Below are positions 15,917 to 23,493 of a stretch of 23,503 nt of DNA, piece by piece. Made by a program: the position numbers and the translations under genes. The stretch comes from JBBRQP01 sp038226175 (GTDB lineage: Bacteria > Cyanobacteriota > Cyanobacteriia > Gloeobacterales > Anthocerotibacteraceae). Under the pieces are notes generated by a model. It saw nothing but the letters and a program-made list of their open reading frames with translations, was not told the DNA's origin and did not search any database. Location of the stretch: NCBI GenBank assembly GCA_038226175.1, contig JBBRQP010000048.1, positions 1-23,503 on the forward strand. Reading direction: 5' to 3'. Position 1 is the stretch's first letter; each line of letters opens with the position of its first letter.

Positions 15917-16010
15917 ACACTTTTAACAACATAGAATTTACACTCTTTTCTAACACCAGATAGCAGCCGGGCTTAGTCCTCTACACCTAGAGTGGAGGTG
16001 TTCTTTGTCA
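15917..16010 (+). repeat. Structured dispersed repeat, copy B (downstream of valS)
   Basis: Aligns in the same orientation with copy A. Between GGGCTT-n-GTCC and GGAGG the hairpin bases differ, but several differences compensate (C-G pairs in A become T-A pairs in B). It also contains ACACCT...AGGTGT. Its last three bases (16008-16010) are the stop codon of the convergent GloVer gene. It begins 26 bases after the valS stop and might act in 3'-end formation, but there is no T tract. Confidence 0.55.
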
Positions 16011-17762
16011 AGGTGTAATTGTAAATTTGGTACTACTGTGAGCCATTCCACCATTGGTCACTACTTCGATTCGTCCAGTCGTGGCACCCTCAGGCACGCT
16101 GGCTTTGATTCTGTTGACGGAAATAACATGAAATAGCGCGCTTACCCCATTAAAGTTGACCTTAGTTACATCTACAAATCCAAAGCCATTGATAAAAACA
16201 TCCGTATTGCGTGTTCCCGCCTCTGGGCTGAACTTACGCACATCAGGTGGAACTGCAAAAGTACTGTTACTGCCTGTACCTTTGGGTGTAGTCACGGTGA
16301 TGCCATTACCAGCCGTAGGAGGCGGATAGGCGGTAATCTGGGCATCAGTATCAACCATAAAACTTACAGCTTCAGCACCACCAAAAGTCACACTAGTTGC
16401 GCCAGTAAAGTTTGCGCCCGTGATAATAACAGGCTCCGTAGGCAAGTCTGGAATAGAAAAGCTAGTAATAATCGGAATTGAGCTGACCTTGAAGGTAGTT
16501 CCATAGCCAAAATTTCCTCCACCTTGGGTCGTGCCATACAAATTTCCATCAACATTACCGCGGACGAGACTACTAGGGTAGGCGCCATTATCGGCATTGA
16601 AATTGACAATCGTATTCAGATTACCATTAGGACTCATCTTGAAGATGGTTCCACAAAGGTATTGAATGCCAATATAGTCACAGGCATGAGAGCTACCACC
16701 GCTAAAAGTAGTCCCATAAAAATTGCCATCACTACCCTCCACTAGCGGATCAAACGTTGTTGACGGTAAAAAGTTAAGCGTTGTGAGCCTCCCCTTGGGA
16801 GCCACCTTAAAAATAGTACCCGCAGATCCACCAAACGTAGTAGTGCCATATAAATTACCATCACTACCTTCTGTTAGGGCAGTTTGAGGATAGGCGCCAT
16901 TATTAGTGCGATCAAAACTAATTAGGGTAACCAATGTGCCTTGAGGCGTGATCTTAAATATGGTTCCGCAGCCATCAAGAAGACCCCGATGACACTGGTT
17001 CGAACTGCCACCTCTAATCGTAGTGCCGTAGAGGTTGCCATCACTACCTTGGATAAGCCCCCCACTTGGATAGGCTCCATTACTGCCATTGAAATTGATC
17101 AGGGTAGTCAGATTGCCACTAGGTGTTACCTTAAATACCGTTCCGCAACCAAGATTGACACCGCTTGCATACGTACACTTTCTAGAACTCCCACCGGCAT
17201 TAGTCGTACCGTAAAAATTGCCATCATTCCCTTTGACTAACCGACTCGGTTTATTATTAACGCCTAAAGTAACATAGCTATCATCAATATTATTAAAACT
17301 GGCTAGGGTCGTAAAAGTACCAGCGGGGGTCATCTTAAACACTGTGCCTTCTCCGTCACCGCCATAGGTCATCGTGCCATAAAAGTTACCATCAGCACCC
17401 TCGACCAGATCACTAGGTTCGCTTCCAGTCTTATTGTTAAGGTTAACTAAAGTGAGCATGATACCGTTAGGAGCCATTTTAAATAGAGTTCCACAGCCAT
17501 AGTTCACCCCTCTAGAGACCCCGCAATCATCAGAACGCCCTCCTGCATTAGTCGTGCCATAAAAAGCACCGCCACTACCCTGCACAATTGAAGTAGGAAT
17601 GTAGGGACGGGTGCCAGTTAGATTAAAGTCAGCTAAAGTACTCAATGGCTCAGCCACAGCCGCCATTGTCGCGAAAAAACTGACGGCTCCAATTAGTGAA
17701 GCAGTGAGCAATAATTGATTTTTTGAAACGCTCGAATTCATGACTAAAGCAGAATTAAACAT
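16008..17762 (-). CDS. Secreted GloVer-repeat (TIGR03803) protein with two TIG domains
   Basis: A 584-residue exported protein. The ATG at 17762 is fixed by GGAGG five bases upstream. Residues ~16-37 form a signal peptide ending near 'AAVAEP'. Seven tandem ~45-60-residue repeats follow, each with a 'G.DGN(F/L)YGTT..GG' core and a 'GT.FK..P.G.L.TL..F' end. This is the Gloeobacter/Verrucomicrobia 'GloVer' repeat; seven copies suggest a seven-bladed beta-propeller. Repeats 1, 3, 4 and 6 carry an extra loop with two cysteines each; repeats 2, 5 and 7 lack it. The C-terminal ~155 residues hold two IPT/TIG immunoglobulin-like domains ('IITGANFTGATSVTFGG', 'INGFGFVDVTKVNFNG'). It is probably surface-exposed or periplasmic, for adhesion or binding; ligand unknown. 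A TTATAA -10-like box lies upstream. Confidence 0.88.
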   Translation of the reverse strand: MFNSALVMNSSVSKNQLLLTASLIGAVSFFATMAAVAEPLSTLADFNLTGTRPYIPTSIVQGSGGAFYGTTNAGGRSDDCGVSRGVNYGCGTLFKMAPNGIMLTLVNLNNKTGSEPSDLVEGADGNFYGTMTYGGDGEGTVFKMTPAGTFTTLASFNNIDDSYVTLGVNNKPSRLVKGNDGNFYGTTNAGGSSRKCTYASGVNLGCGTVFKVTPSGNLTTLINFNGSNGAYPSGGLIQGSDGNLYGTTIRGGSSNQCHRGLLDGCGTIFKITPQGTLVTLISFDRTNNGAYPQTALTEGSDGNLYGTTTFGGSAGTIFKVAPKGRLTTLNFLPSTTFDPLVEGSDGNFYGTTFSGGSSHACDYIGIQYLCGTIFKMSPNGNLNTIVNFNADNGAYPSSLVRGNVDGNLYGTTQGGGNFGYGTTFKVSSIPIITSFSIPDLPTEPVIITGANFTGATSVTFGGAEAVSFMVDTDAQITAYPPPTAGNGITVTTPKGTGSNSTFAVPPDVRKFSPEAGTRNTDVFINGFGFVDVTKVNFNGVSALFHVISVNRIKASVPEGATTGRIEVVTNGGMAHSSTKFTITP

Positions 17763-17958
17763 TTCAACCTCCAAGGTTTTTAGAGAATCAAGCGCAAGTA
17801 AAAAACAATCTTTTTATAACCACATAAAGAAATTTCATTTATTAGGTTAGAGGATCGGTTGGTACGTGACATTCACTTTTTAACACTAATCTTTCCCCCA
17901 CAACAGCTCATTGAGATAGTTGTAATTTCTTCTATTATGTACTTTAGGATCAAAAACT

Positions 17959-18471
17959 TTACTTTCCGTAAGCCTGATAACCCAAAGTTGATAACTTTTC
18001 TTGCTTAATATAGACCTGCTGCGCTAGGTCAGCCTGATAAGCTAGCATTTTTTTGAGTAACGTAGGGTCTGTAATACTGAGCATCCGTACTGCGAGTAAG
18101 CCTGCATTTTTGGCATTACCAATCGCAACCGTAGCGACAGGAACCCCGCCTGGCATTTGCACAATAGAATAGAGCGCGTCAACACCCTGCAAATGCGCCG
18201 TGGGTACCGGAACGCCAATGACTGGTAACGGAGTTAGCGCCGCAACCATGCCCGGTAGATGCGCAGCTCCGCCCGCTCCGGCAATAATCACCCGTATCCC
18301 ACGACCATAAGCCTCTTGGGCAAAACTGACCATCAGTACGGGTGTACGATGCGCTGAGACAATACGCACTTCATGGGTGACCCCAAAGCTCTCTAACACT
18401 TCAGCAGCAGCTGCCATAATTGGTAAATCGGAATCACTCCCCATAATCACACTCACCATCGGCTCGGTCAT
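17959..18471 (-). CDS. purE: N5-carboxyaminoimidazole ribonucleotide mutase, class I PurE
   Basis: Converts N5-CAIR to CAIR in purine biosynthesis, immediately after PurK. It is 170 residues, typical of class I. 'VIMGSDSDLPIM' near the N-terminus, 'EVRIVSAHRTP' with the catalytic His region, and 'VIIAGAGGAAHLPGMVAALT' are the defining motifs. The ATG at 18471 lies five bases after the purK stop, with AGAGGT upstream, so purK and purE form one operon in the order purK-purE. The C-terminal ~20 residues are polar and variable, as in other cyanobacterial PurE. Confidence 0.96.
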   Translation of the reverse strand: MTEPMVSVIMGSDSDLPIMAAAAEVLESFGVTHEVRIVSAHRTPVLMVSFAQEAYGRGIRVIIAGAGGAAHLPGMVAALTPLPVIGVPVPTAHLQGVDALYSIVQMPGGVPVATVAIGNAKNAGLLAVRMLSITDPTLLKKMLAYQADLAQQVYIKQEKLSTLGYQAYGK

Positions 18472-18476
18472 AAATG

Positions 18477-19613
18477 TTATACCTCTAGCTGAGAACGAGC
18501 TTGCAATGCTCGGGCATGGGTAGCGTTCAGGTCTTCACCGAGTACCGTCACATGACCTACCTTGCGCCCAGGACGAATTGTTTTGCCATACCAGTGTAGA
18601 TGGACATCAGCTAAGGCAAGTAGTGCACGCGGGTCAGGCATAACTTCGGGGTTAGTTTCTCCCAAAATATTGACCATTACCGCCGCTGGTCGCAACAAGG
18701 ATGTATCCCCGAGAGGCCAATCCAAAATGGCACGCAGATGCTGCTCAAACTGGCTCGTCACACAGCCTTCAATCGTGTAATGTCCAGAATTATGGGGGCG
18801 TGGTGCTAGCTCGTTGATCACCAAATCTCCGTTAGCACTCAAAAAAAGTTCGACCCCAATGACCCCAATAGCATCTACGGCGCTCACGGCAGCTTCGGCT
18901 AAAGCCTGGGCTTGTTGCTGGAGGGAGGCACTAATTGCAGCAGGAGCGAGCACCGTATGACACACTTGCTTAACCTGAATGGTTTCAACGACGGGATAGC
19001 TCTTAACGAGACCGGACGGGGTACGTGCCACCATCACGGCAAGTTCGCAGCTAAAAGGGACATAAGCTTCAACTAAAGATAGCGGTTCGCCATTGAATTC
19101 AGGCACTGCGGCAAGAGAAGATAGGCGCTGGGTTCCGTGTCCGTCATAGCCCTGGAAGCGCGTTTTGAGCATAATCGGAAATCCGTGTTGTAAACCAAAT
19201 TCTTCTATTTCTTGCTTAGTGCTAATGGCTCGAAAATTGGGTACAGGTAGGCCAAGTTGTTGTAAGCGTTGGCGTTGCTGATATTTATCTTGAATCCAAG
19301 TCAAAGTCTGGGCACTAGGCCAGATAGTTACAGGAAATCTAGCTGTGAGCTGTCTTAGAAGCTCAGGCGCAACCCATTCGTTTTCTAGCGTCAATACATC
19401 ACATTTTGCTGCTAAACGGCTAAGGCCTTCTAGGCTAGTTGCGGTACCCAAAATCACGTCTGAGGTGACCTGCGCTGCGGCTTCCTGCTCGTTTTCGCAA
19501 AGTACGGACATTGCCAAACCCAGACGTTGTCCTGCCTGAATCAGCATCCGCCCCAATTGCCCGCCACCAATTACCCCGACACTGCGCCAATGCGCCATGC
19601 TTTTACTCACCAT
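18477..19613 (-). CDS. purK: 5-(carboxyamino)imidazole ribonucleotide synthase
   Basis: ATP-dependent carboxylation of AIR to N5-CAIR. I chose the ATG at 19613 (378 residues), because the recognisable protein starts just after it with 'VGVIGGGQLGRMLIQAGQRLG'. The frame is open 40 codons further upstream, where it overlaps the neighbouring membrane-protein gene in another frame and lacks homology. AGGTCAGG just upstream is a plausible ribosome site. It is an ATP-grasp enzyme: 'DKYQQRQRLQQLGLPVPNF', 'FPIMLKTRFQGYDGHGT', 'ELFLSANGDLVINELAPRPHNSGH' and 'ASQFEQHLRAI'-like 'TSQFEQHLRAIL' blocks are all present. purE follows directly; a membrane protein gene lies 43 bases upstream. Confidence 0.95.
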   Translation of the reverse strand: MVSKSMAHWRSVGVIGGGQLGRMLIQAGQRLGLAMSVLCENEQEAAAQVTSDVILGTATSLEGLSRLAAKCDVLTLENEWVAPELLRQLTARFPVTIWPSAQTLTWIQDKYQQRQRLQQLGLPVPNFRAISTKQEIEEFGLQHGFPIMLKTRFQGYDGHGTQRLSSLAAVPEFNGEPLSLVEAYVPFSCELAVMVARTPSGLVKSYPVVETIQVKQVCHTVLAPAAISASLQQQAQALAEAAVSAVDAIGVIGVELFLSANGDLVINELAPRPHNSGHYTIEGCVTSQFEQHLRAILDWPLGDTSLLRPAAVMVNILGETNPEVMPDPRALLALADVHLHWYGKTIRPGRKVGHVTVLGEDLNATHARALQARSQLEV

Positions 19614-19656
19614 GACCTGACCTATTGTGCCACCAAAGTCTGCATGACATTGATAA

Positions 19657-20718
19657 CTACAGGCGCTTGGTTGCAGCAAGCAACTTGGCTTGCAGAATTG
19701 CCTGAGAAAACTCAGTGGGCTTGTCCGCCGCAACCATAAGGCAATTTACATGATCCAGAGCTTTATTCTTGTGACCATGAGAAAAAGTTAAGGGTGTCTC
19801 TAGGATAACTTTAACAAGAGGTGAGCCAGGAATAGTCAGCCAACTTGTCTGAGCATCAGAAGTCCGTTTTAGCTGGCGAGCGTCTACACTAGCTGGCAAA
19901 GGCGCTACGTCTTTAATATTGTTTAATGGGATGCTAACTTGGCTCAACGCGCCACGATAAAACTTAACCACTGCTGAAGTTATCTGATGAGGACGATTTA
20001 GCATAGTGATATAAAGTCCATAAGTCCAGAGAATAGCCCATATTTCAATCACTATGACAAGAATTTTTAACCAGAGTGGTTGAGCATGAATAATCACTTC
20101 AACTAACAACATCTCTGGAACAGAAGTAATGAGTAGTAGCATCGGTATAAACTGCAAATGAGAACTCTGAGCATAACCATGACCTGCTATGGGCGTTACA
20201 CGAAATCCATGCAAGATAGCCTGCAATGCAGAGTAGATAACAACCATTTCTACTTTTACCCAAGGTGCAATCTGTGCGGGTAAAAACGAAAGTAGTGATT
20301 CTTCAAGTAAATCATCAAAGCTTTGGTCATTATGATTATTCTTAGATTTTTGCCACGCAATAATCACGCCTAATCCCAGCAGCCCAAGCTCTAGAACAGT
20401 AATTAGTAGAATCAATGACTGACGCGTAGTTTTGCCAAAAAGTAATAGGGCTACTCCTAAACTAATCACGATGGGAAGTATAATTTGCGTCCAAGGTATT
20501 TGCTTTTTATAGATATCAAAAATAACCATGCCCAATCTAGCTGAGCTGATGGCAAGAATAAGCGTGCCTCCCAAAAGTTGTGCTGAATAACCATAATAAG
20601 TAAAAGAAGGCAATAGGTATCTAACCAATAAACTTGCCAAACCAAGAACTAAAGCTGTAGCCACAAATAGACGTTTTATGGAAATAGGCTTCTTATCAAA
20701 GATATTGAGATTAGGCAT
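19657..20718 (-). CDS. Polytopic membrane protein with a PH-like C-terminal domain
   Basis: I do not recognise a named family. The protein is 353 residues with probable membrane helices at ~17-36, 45-69, 77-95, 101-122, 189-210 and 217-240, separated by a loop at ~125-185. After 'NRPHQITSAVVKFYRGALSQVSIPLNNIKDV' (241-271) the last ~110 residues look soluble. They have the strand-rich pattern of bacterial PH-like (bPH2/YdbS-type) domains, ending in an amphipathic helix ('TEFSQAILQAKLLAA'). I have seen a similar arrangement in unnamed bacterial membrane proteins. It lies 43 bases upstream of purK on the same strand and may be co-transcribed with purK-purE. Function unknown. Confidence 0.75.
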   Translation of the reverse strand: MPNLNIFDKKPISIKRLFVATALVLGLASLLVRYLLPSFTYYGYSAQLLGGTLILAISSARLGMVIFDIYKKQIPWTQIILPIVISLGVALLLFGKTTRQSLILLITVLELGLLGLGVIIAWQKSKNNHNDQSFDDLLEESLLSFLPAQIAPWVKVEMVVIYSALQAILHGFRVTPIAGHGYAQSSHLQFIPMLLLITSVPEMLLVEVIIHAQPLWLKILVIVIEIWAILWTYGLYITMLNRPHQITSAVVKFYRGALSQVSIPLNNIKDVAPLPASVDARQLKRTSDAQTSWLTIPGSPLVKVILETPLTFSHGHKNKALDHVNCLMVAADKPTEFSQAILQAKLLAATKRL

Positions 20719-20920
20719 TGGCTATAACCTTGGTGAGTTTTGAGGACTAACGCAATGTGTACCGACAGATTTCCCCGTCAACTTAGCACAATTATAGGCT
20801 TTCTCAAAAATAAGATTTTCTTTCATCTAACTCATATGAAAGATTGACCTATCTTCCATTGCTCAGGTTCAGGAGCTTTTTGCGATCGTCAACTAACTAA
20901 TCAGCACTGGGTCACACAAC

Positions 20921-22273
20921 TCAACTACCCAACACTAGCAACGTGCCAAATGTCACACTATTAAAAAGCATGTGCAGCATAATACTTGATGCTAAATTAC
21001 GTGATTGTTGATAAACATAGGCCAAGATCATCCCCAAAGTAGCCAAAGGTAAAAACTCCGCTGCACTCATATGAATAGCTCCAAAAACCAGCCCGGAAAC
21101 CACAATAGCGGGGACTATCCCCCAGCGTTGCGCCAACGTCGGAAACAAGACCCCGCGAAATAAACACTCTTCCGCCACAGGAGCCAAAAAAGCCACGGTA
21201 AAAAAGAGCAAGATCACCGCCCAAGGAGACTTACTATCAGCAATGGAGGTCAAAAGTGGATTACCACCACCACCAGCCACGATTTTTTGGGTGATCAGCG
21301 ACATGCCCAAGACTAGCGGTAACGCTGCTAAATAACCGCCTAATCCCCAACTCAGCCTACTTAGCCCAAAGGCAAAAACTGGCACATGTTTGCGTGCTAA
21401 TACCAAAATAATCAAGCCTAAAGCTAAGAGTGTATCCAAACTTTTACTCACAAACACGAGCACAGCAAAGGCCAAGTCTGGCGCAGCAATTACTTGATCA
21501 AGCCAGCCTTTGAGACCTAGCCCCACCCCTAATCCCAAAAAAATTGCTCCTGTCAACCAGGCTAAAATCACCAATATCCCGTCATCCCACGACCAAGGTG
21601 CCGGCAATACGTTACCCCAACTGCGCTTTTGCTGTTGCCAAAAAAATATTTCTCTAACTAACAAAAATAAACCTACCAACAAGGCAGCCAGTTGAAATAG
21701 GTTTAACCAGAGACTTTGCTTAAATAAAGTATCAGCTTGGGCTTGTTTTTGGCTGAGTAGAGCTTGTGTCGAACGTTTCTGTACGTGAGCAAGTTGTTCT
21801 AAACTTTCGGTTAGATACCAGCCTTTTAGATTTGCACGTAAAATCACCTCACTATCTGGTAAGACCCGCCGAGCTGAGCTAGCAAATAGTGATTCGAGCA
21901 CCTGCCCAGCCTCTTGGCCTTGCTGCCACAGGTCAAGGGCTTGGGTTAGCTGTCCTGTTTTGGCATACAACAAGCCTAATTTGAGACGCAACAGTATCAC
22001 TTCTTCGGGAGTAGTGGTAGCACGACGCGCCGTCTGGTAAACCTTTTGATACTGAGCGATCAGGTCTTTGAGATTAGGTAATACAGCAACTTTGAGAGCC
22101 TCAGGCACCTGCGGGTCATCGCGTAACCAGAGCAAGGGCAACTGGGCATCTTGCGCACTTAAGGCCAGCGTTTCTTGCTCAGAAGGCCGGCTGACGGTCG
22201 CAAGCAAATTTCCACCAATCAATACCGCGAGCAGTAAAGCCCATCCGGTTAACCATACCGAACGTGAATGCAT
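20921..22273 (-). CDS. CPBP-family intramembrane metalloprotease (Abi/CAAX-like)
   Basis: A 450-residue multipass membrane protein. An N-terminal helix (~8-26) is followed by a soluble, helical, TPR-like segment (~30-180: 'LRLKLGLLYAKTGQLTQALDLWQQG'). A helix at ~190-208 and a bundle of six or more helices follow. The bundle carries the CPBP protease motifs: AEECLFRG with E368, E369 and R373, 'FGAIHM' with H401, and 'HMLFNS' with H434 and N438. Cyanobacteria have many such proteases, mostly without assigned substrates; the TPR-like region may recruit one. The ATG at 22273 opens directly into the first helix. It is separated from upstream cysC by a terminator, so it should have its own promoter in the 22274-22359 gap. 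Confidence 0.9.
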   Translation of the reverse strand: MHSRSVWLTGWALLLAVLIGGNLLATVSRPSEQETLALSAQDAQLPLLWLRDDPQVPEALKVAVLPNLKDLIAQYQKVYQTARRATTTPEEVILLRLKLGLLYAKTGQLTQALDLWQQGQEAGQVLESLFASSARRVLPDSEVILRANLKGWYLTESLEQLAHVQKRSTQALLSQKQAQADTLFKQSLWLNLFQLAALLVGLFLLVREIFFWQQQKRSWGNVLPAPWSWDDGILVILAWLTGAIFLGLGVGLGLKGWLDQVIAAPDLAFAVLVFVSKSLDTLLALGLIILVLARKHVPVFAFGLSRLSWGLGGYLAALPLVLGMSLITQKIVAGGGGNPLLTSIADSKSPWAVILLFFTVAFLAPVAEECLFRGVLFPTLAQRWGIVPAIVVSGLVFGAIHMSAAEFLPLATLGMILAYVYQQSRNLASSIMLHMLFNSVTFGTLLVLGS

Positions 22274-22359
22274 CAGGACTCAGGGTAAGGATTCTTAGTT
22301 TAATCAATTTTGAGAGCCCGCACTTCTTCTGTCACATGAGATTTTTTGTGTGTAACCAC

Positions 22360-22397
22360 AAAAAAACCTCCCCCGCCAAAAGATTGGACAGAAGAGG
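22360..22397 (-). terminator. Rho-independent terminator of cysC
   Basis: On the minus strand CCTCTTCTGTC (22397-22387) can pair fully with GGCGGGGGAGG (22377-22367), including four G-U pairs, around a nine-base loop; seven Ts follow (22366-22360). It starts 17 bases after the cysC stop. An outer helix of ACACACAA/TTGTGTGT (22399-22406 with 22346-22353) encloses it. Confidence 0.75.
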
Positions 22398-22413
22398 CAC
22401 ACACAATCAATGA

Positions 22414-22974
22414 CTAGACGCTCAGCACCATAGCAGGAATATAGCCACGCTCGGCTAAACAATCTACAATTTTGGTTACTGATTCATCCAGAGTTTCGAG
22501 ATCTGTGTGGACTACGAGATCGGGATTAAGCGGTTCTTCGTAGGGGTCAGAGATCCCGGTAAAGCGGGGAATTTCTCCGGCAATTGCTTTTTTATATAGT
22601 CCTTTGACATCGCGATGAATGCATTCTTCGATGGGGCAACTGACGAAAATCTCTAGAAAATCGCCAATACGGTCTTTCAGCTCGGTGCGTACATCGCGGT
22701 AAGGACTGATCGCTGAGGTGAGTACAATCACACCGTGGCGGGTCAAAAGCTCACAAACAAAGCCAATACGACGGACATTGATATCCCGGTCTTCGCGGCT
22801 AAAAGTTAAGCCTTGACTCAGATTGGTGCGGATTACATCCCCATCGAGAGGTTCGATATCTAGAGCCATGGCCAGTAATCGCTGTTCTAACTCCAGGGCG
22901 ATTGTACTTTTGCCTGCCCCCGATAGCCCTGTCAACCAAATCGTCACACCCTTTTGCGCCGGTTTTGTTCCCAT
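22414..22974 (-). CDS. cysC: Adenylylsulfate (APS) kinase
   Basis: Phosphorylates APS to PAPS with ATP in assimilatory sulfate reduction. At 186 residues it is a stand-alone CysC. The P-loop is GLSGAGKS (16-23), followed by 'LDGDVIRTNL' (43-52) and 'FSREDRDINVRRIG' (58-71). 'SAISPYR' holds Ser90, equivalent to the serine phosphorylated in E. coli CysC. Lid residues 'CPIEECIHRDVKGLYKKA' and 'ISDPYEEP' (141-148) are also present. The ATG at 22974 gives a normal N-terminus. No other sulfur gene is adjacent in the window. A terminator follows, and an NtcA-type promoter lies ~95-135 bases upstream, hinting at nitrogen-linked control. Confidence 0.96.
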   Translation of the reverse strand: MGTKPAQKGVTIWLTGLSGAGKSTIALELEQRLLAMALDIEPLDGDVIRTNLSQGLTFSREDRDINVRRIGFVCELLTRHGVIVLTSAISPYRDVRTELKDRIGDFLEIFVSCPIEECIHRDVKGLYKKAIAGEIPRFTGISDPYEEPLNPDLVVHTDLETLDESVTKIVDCLAERGYIPAMVLSV

Positions 22975-23068
22975 GAGTCAAGGTTCCTAAATTAAGGTCA
23001 GGCCTTCTACCGTGATTACTAAGAAGGCTGGTAGACATTCTAAACCCAAGTTGGCTATTCGTTTTGTA

Positions 23069-23111
23069 ATTTTAGTAACCTCTGCGGAATTTACGCGGTA
23101 GTTTGACCTAC
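23069..23111 (-). promoter_or_regulatory. Putative NtcA-activated promoter of cysC
   Basis: On the minus strand GTAGGTCAAACTAC (23111-23098) fits GTA-N8-TAC. Twenty-three bases further downstream is TAAAAT (23074-23069), a TAN3T -10 box. This matches the class II NtcA promoter layout known in cyanobacteria. A transcript would start near 23062, with an ~88-base leader before the cysC ATG. By my estimate such a combination occurs about 0.5 times by chance in the whole window, but is unlikely (~0.01) in this gap alone. Confidence 0.5.
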
Positions 23112-23195
23112 TAAATCATCTTTAATTTGTTAACGTCCAAAAAAAACTAGGTCAGGACTGCAAAAAGAATGCGCTCCGAATGCATTCGAGGCTAA

Positions 23196-23493
23196 TTAGC
23201 TGCCCATGCGTAGACCCCGCGCTTTAATCGCTTCAATTGAGCGTCGGGATATATGCCGCGTGAGCAAGAGTCCACCCTTGAAGGCGGAGATTTAGCAAAC
23301 AAAGGGTTTCACATGGGTCATAACTTGTCCAGATGCGTGACACTTCTGCGGAGGGAATCTGACGTATCTGAGCCAAGGGGCGACAACCATCGTGATCTTG
23401 GTAGGTAATACCCGCCCATGCCCAGGGAACTTGGAACGTGAAACTGGTACAGCGAGTCCAAAAGACGATGACCTGTATCTGCGGACGTAAAGC
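23196..23493 (-). pseudogene. Possible frameshifted gene remnant of unknown family
   Basis: On the minus strand a frame is open from 23493 to a TGA at 23233. It reads plausibly as protein ('VIVFWTRCTSFTFQVPWAWAG', 'DHDGCRPLAQIRQIPSAEVSRIW'). It has a TGA just upstream at 23494-23496 and no start codon near it. If one G is removed from the GGG in 'CAAGGGTGG', the reading continues in another frame as 'GGLLLTRHISRRSIEAIKARG' and ends at TAA 23196-23198. This could be a decayed gene with two lesions, or coincidence. Two other minus-strand frames also run off the window end. I do not recognise the family. Confidence 0.25.

Noticed and set aside
17900..17923. Hairpin ACAAC...GTTGT downstream of purE as a terminator
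   Set aside because: The stem is short and on the minus strand it is followed by GGGGG rather than a T tract.
19614..19733. 40-codon upstream extension of purK
   Set aside because: It lacks purK homology and overlaps the upstream gene; the ATG at 19613 directly precedes the conserved N-terminus.
20861..20881. GCTC-loop-GAGC followed by TTTTT as a plus-strand terminator
   Set aside because: Only four pairs, and no plus-strand gene lies upstream.
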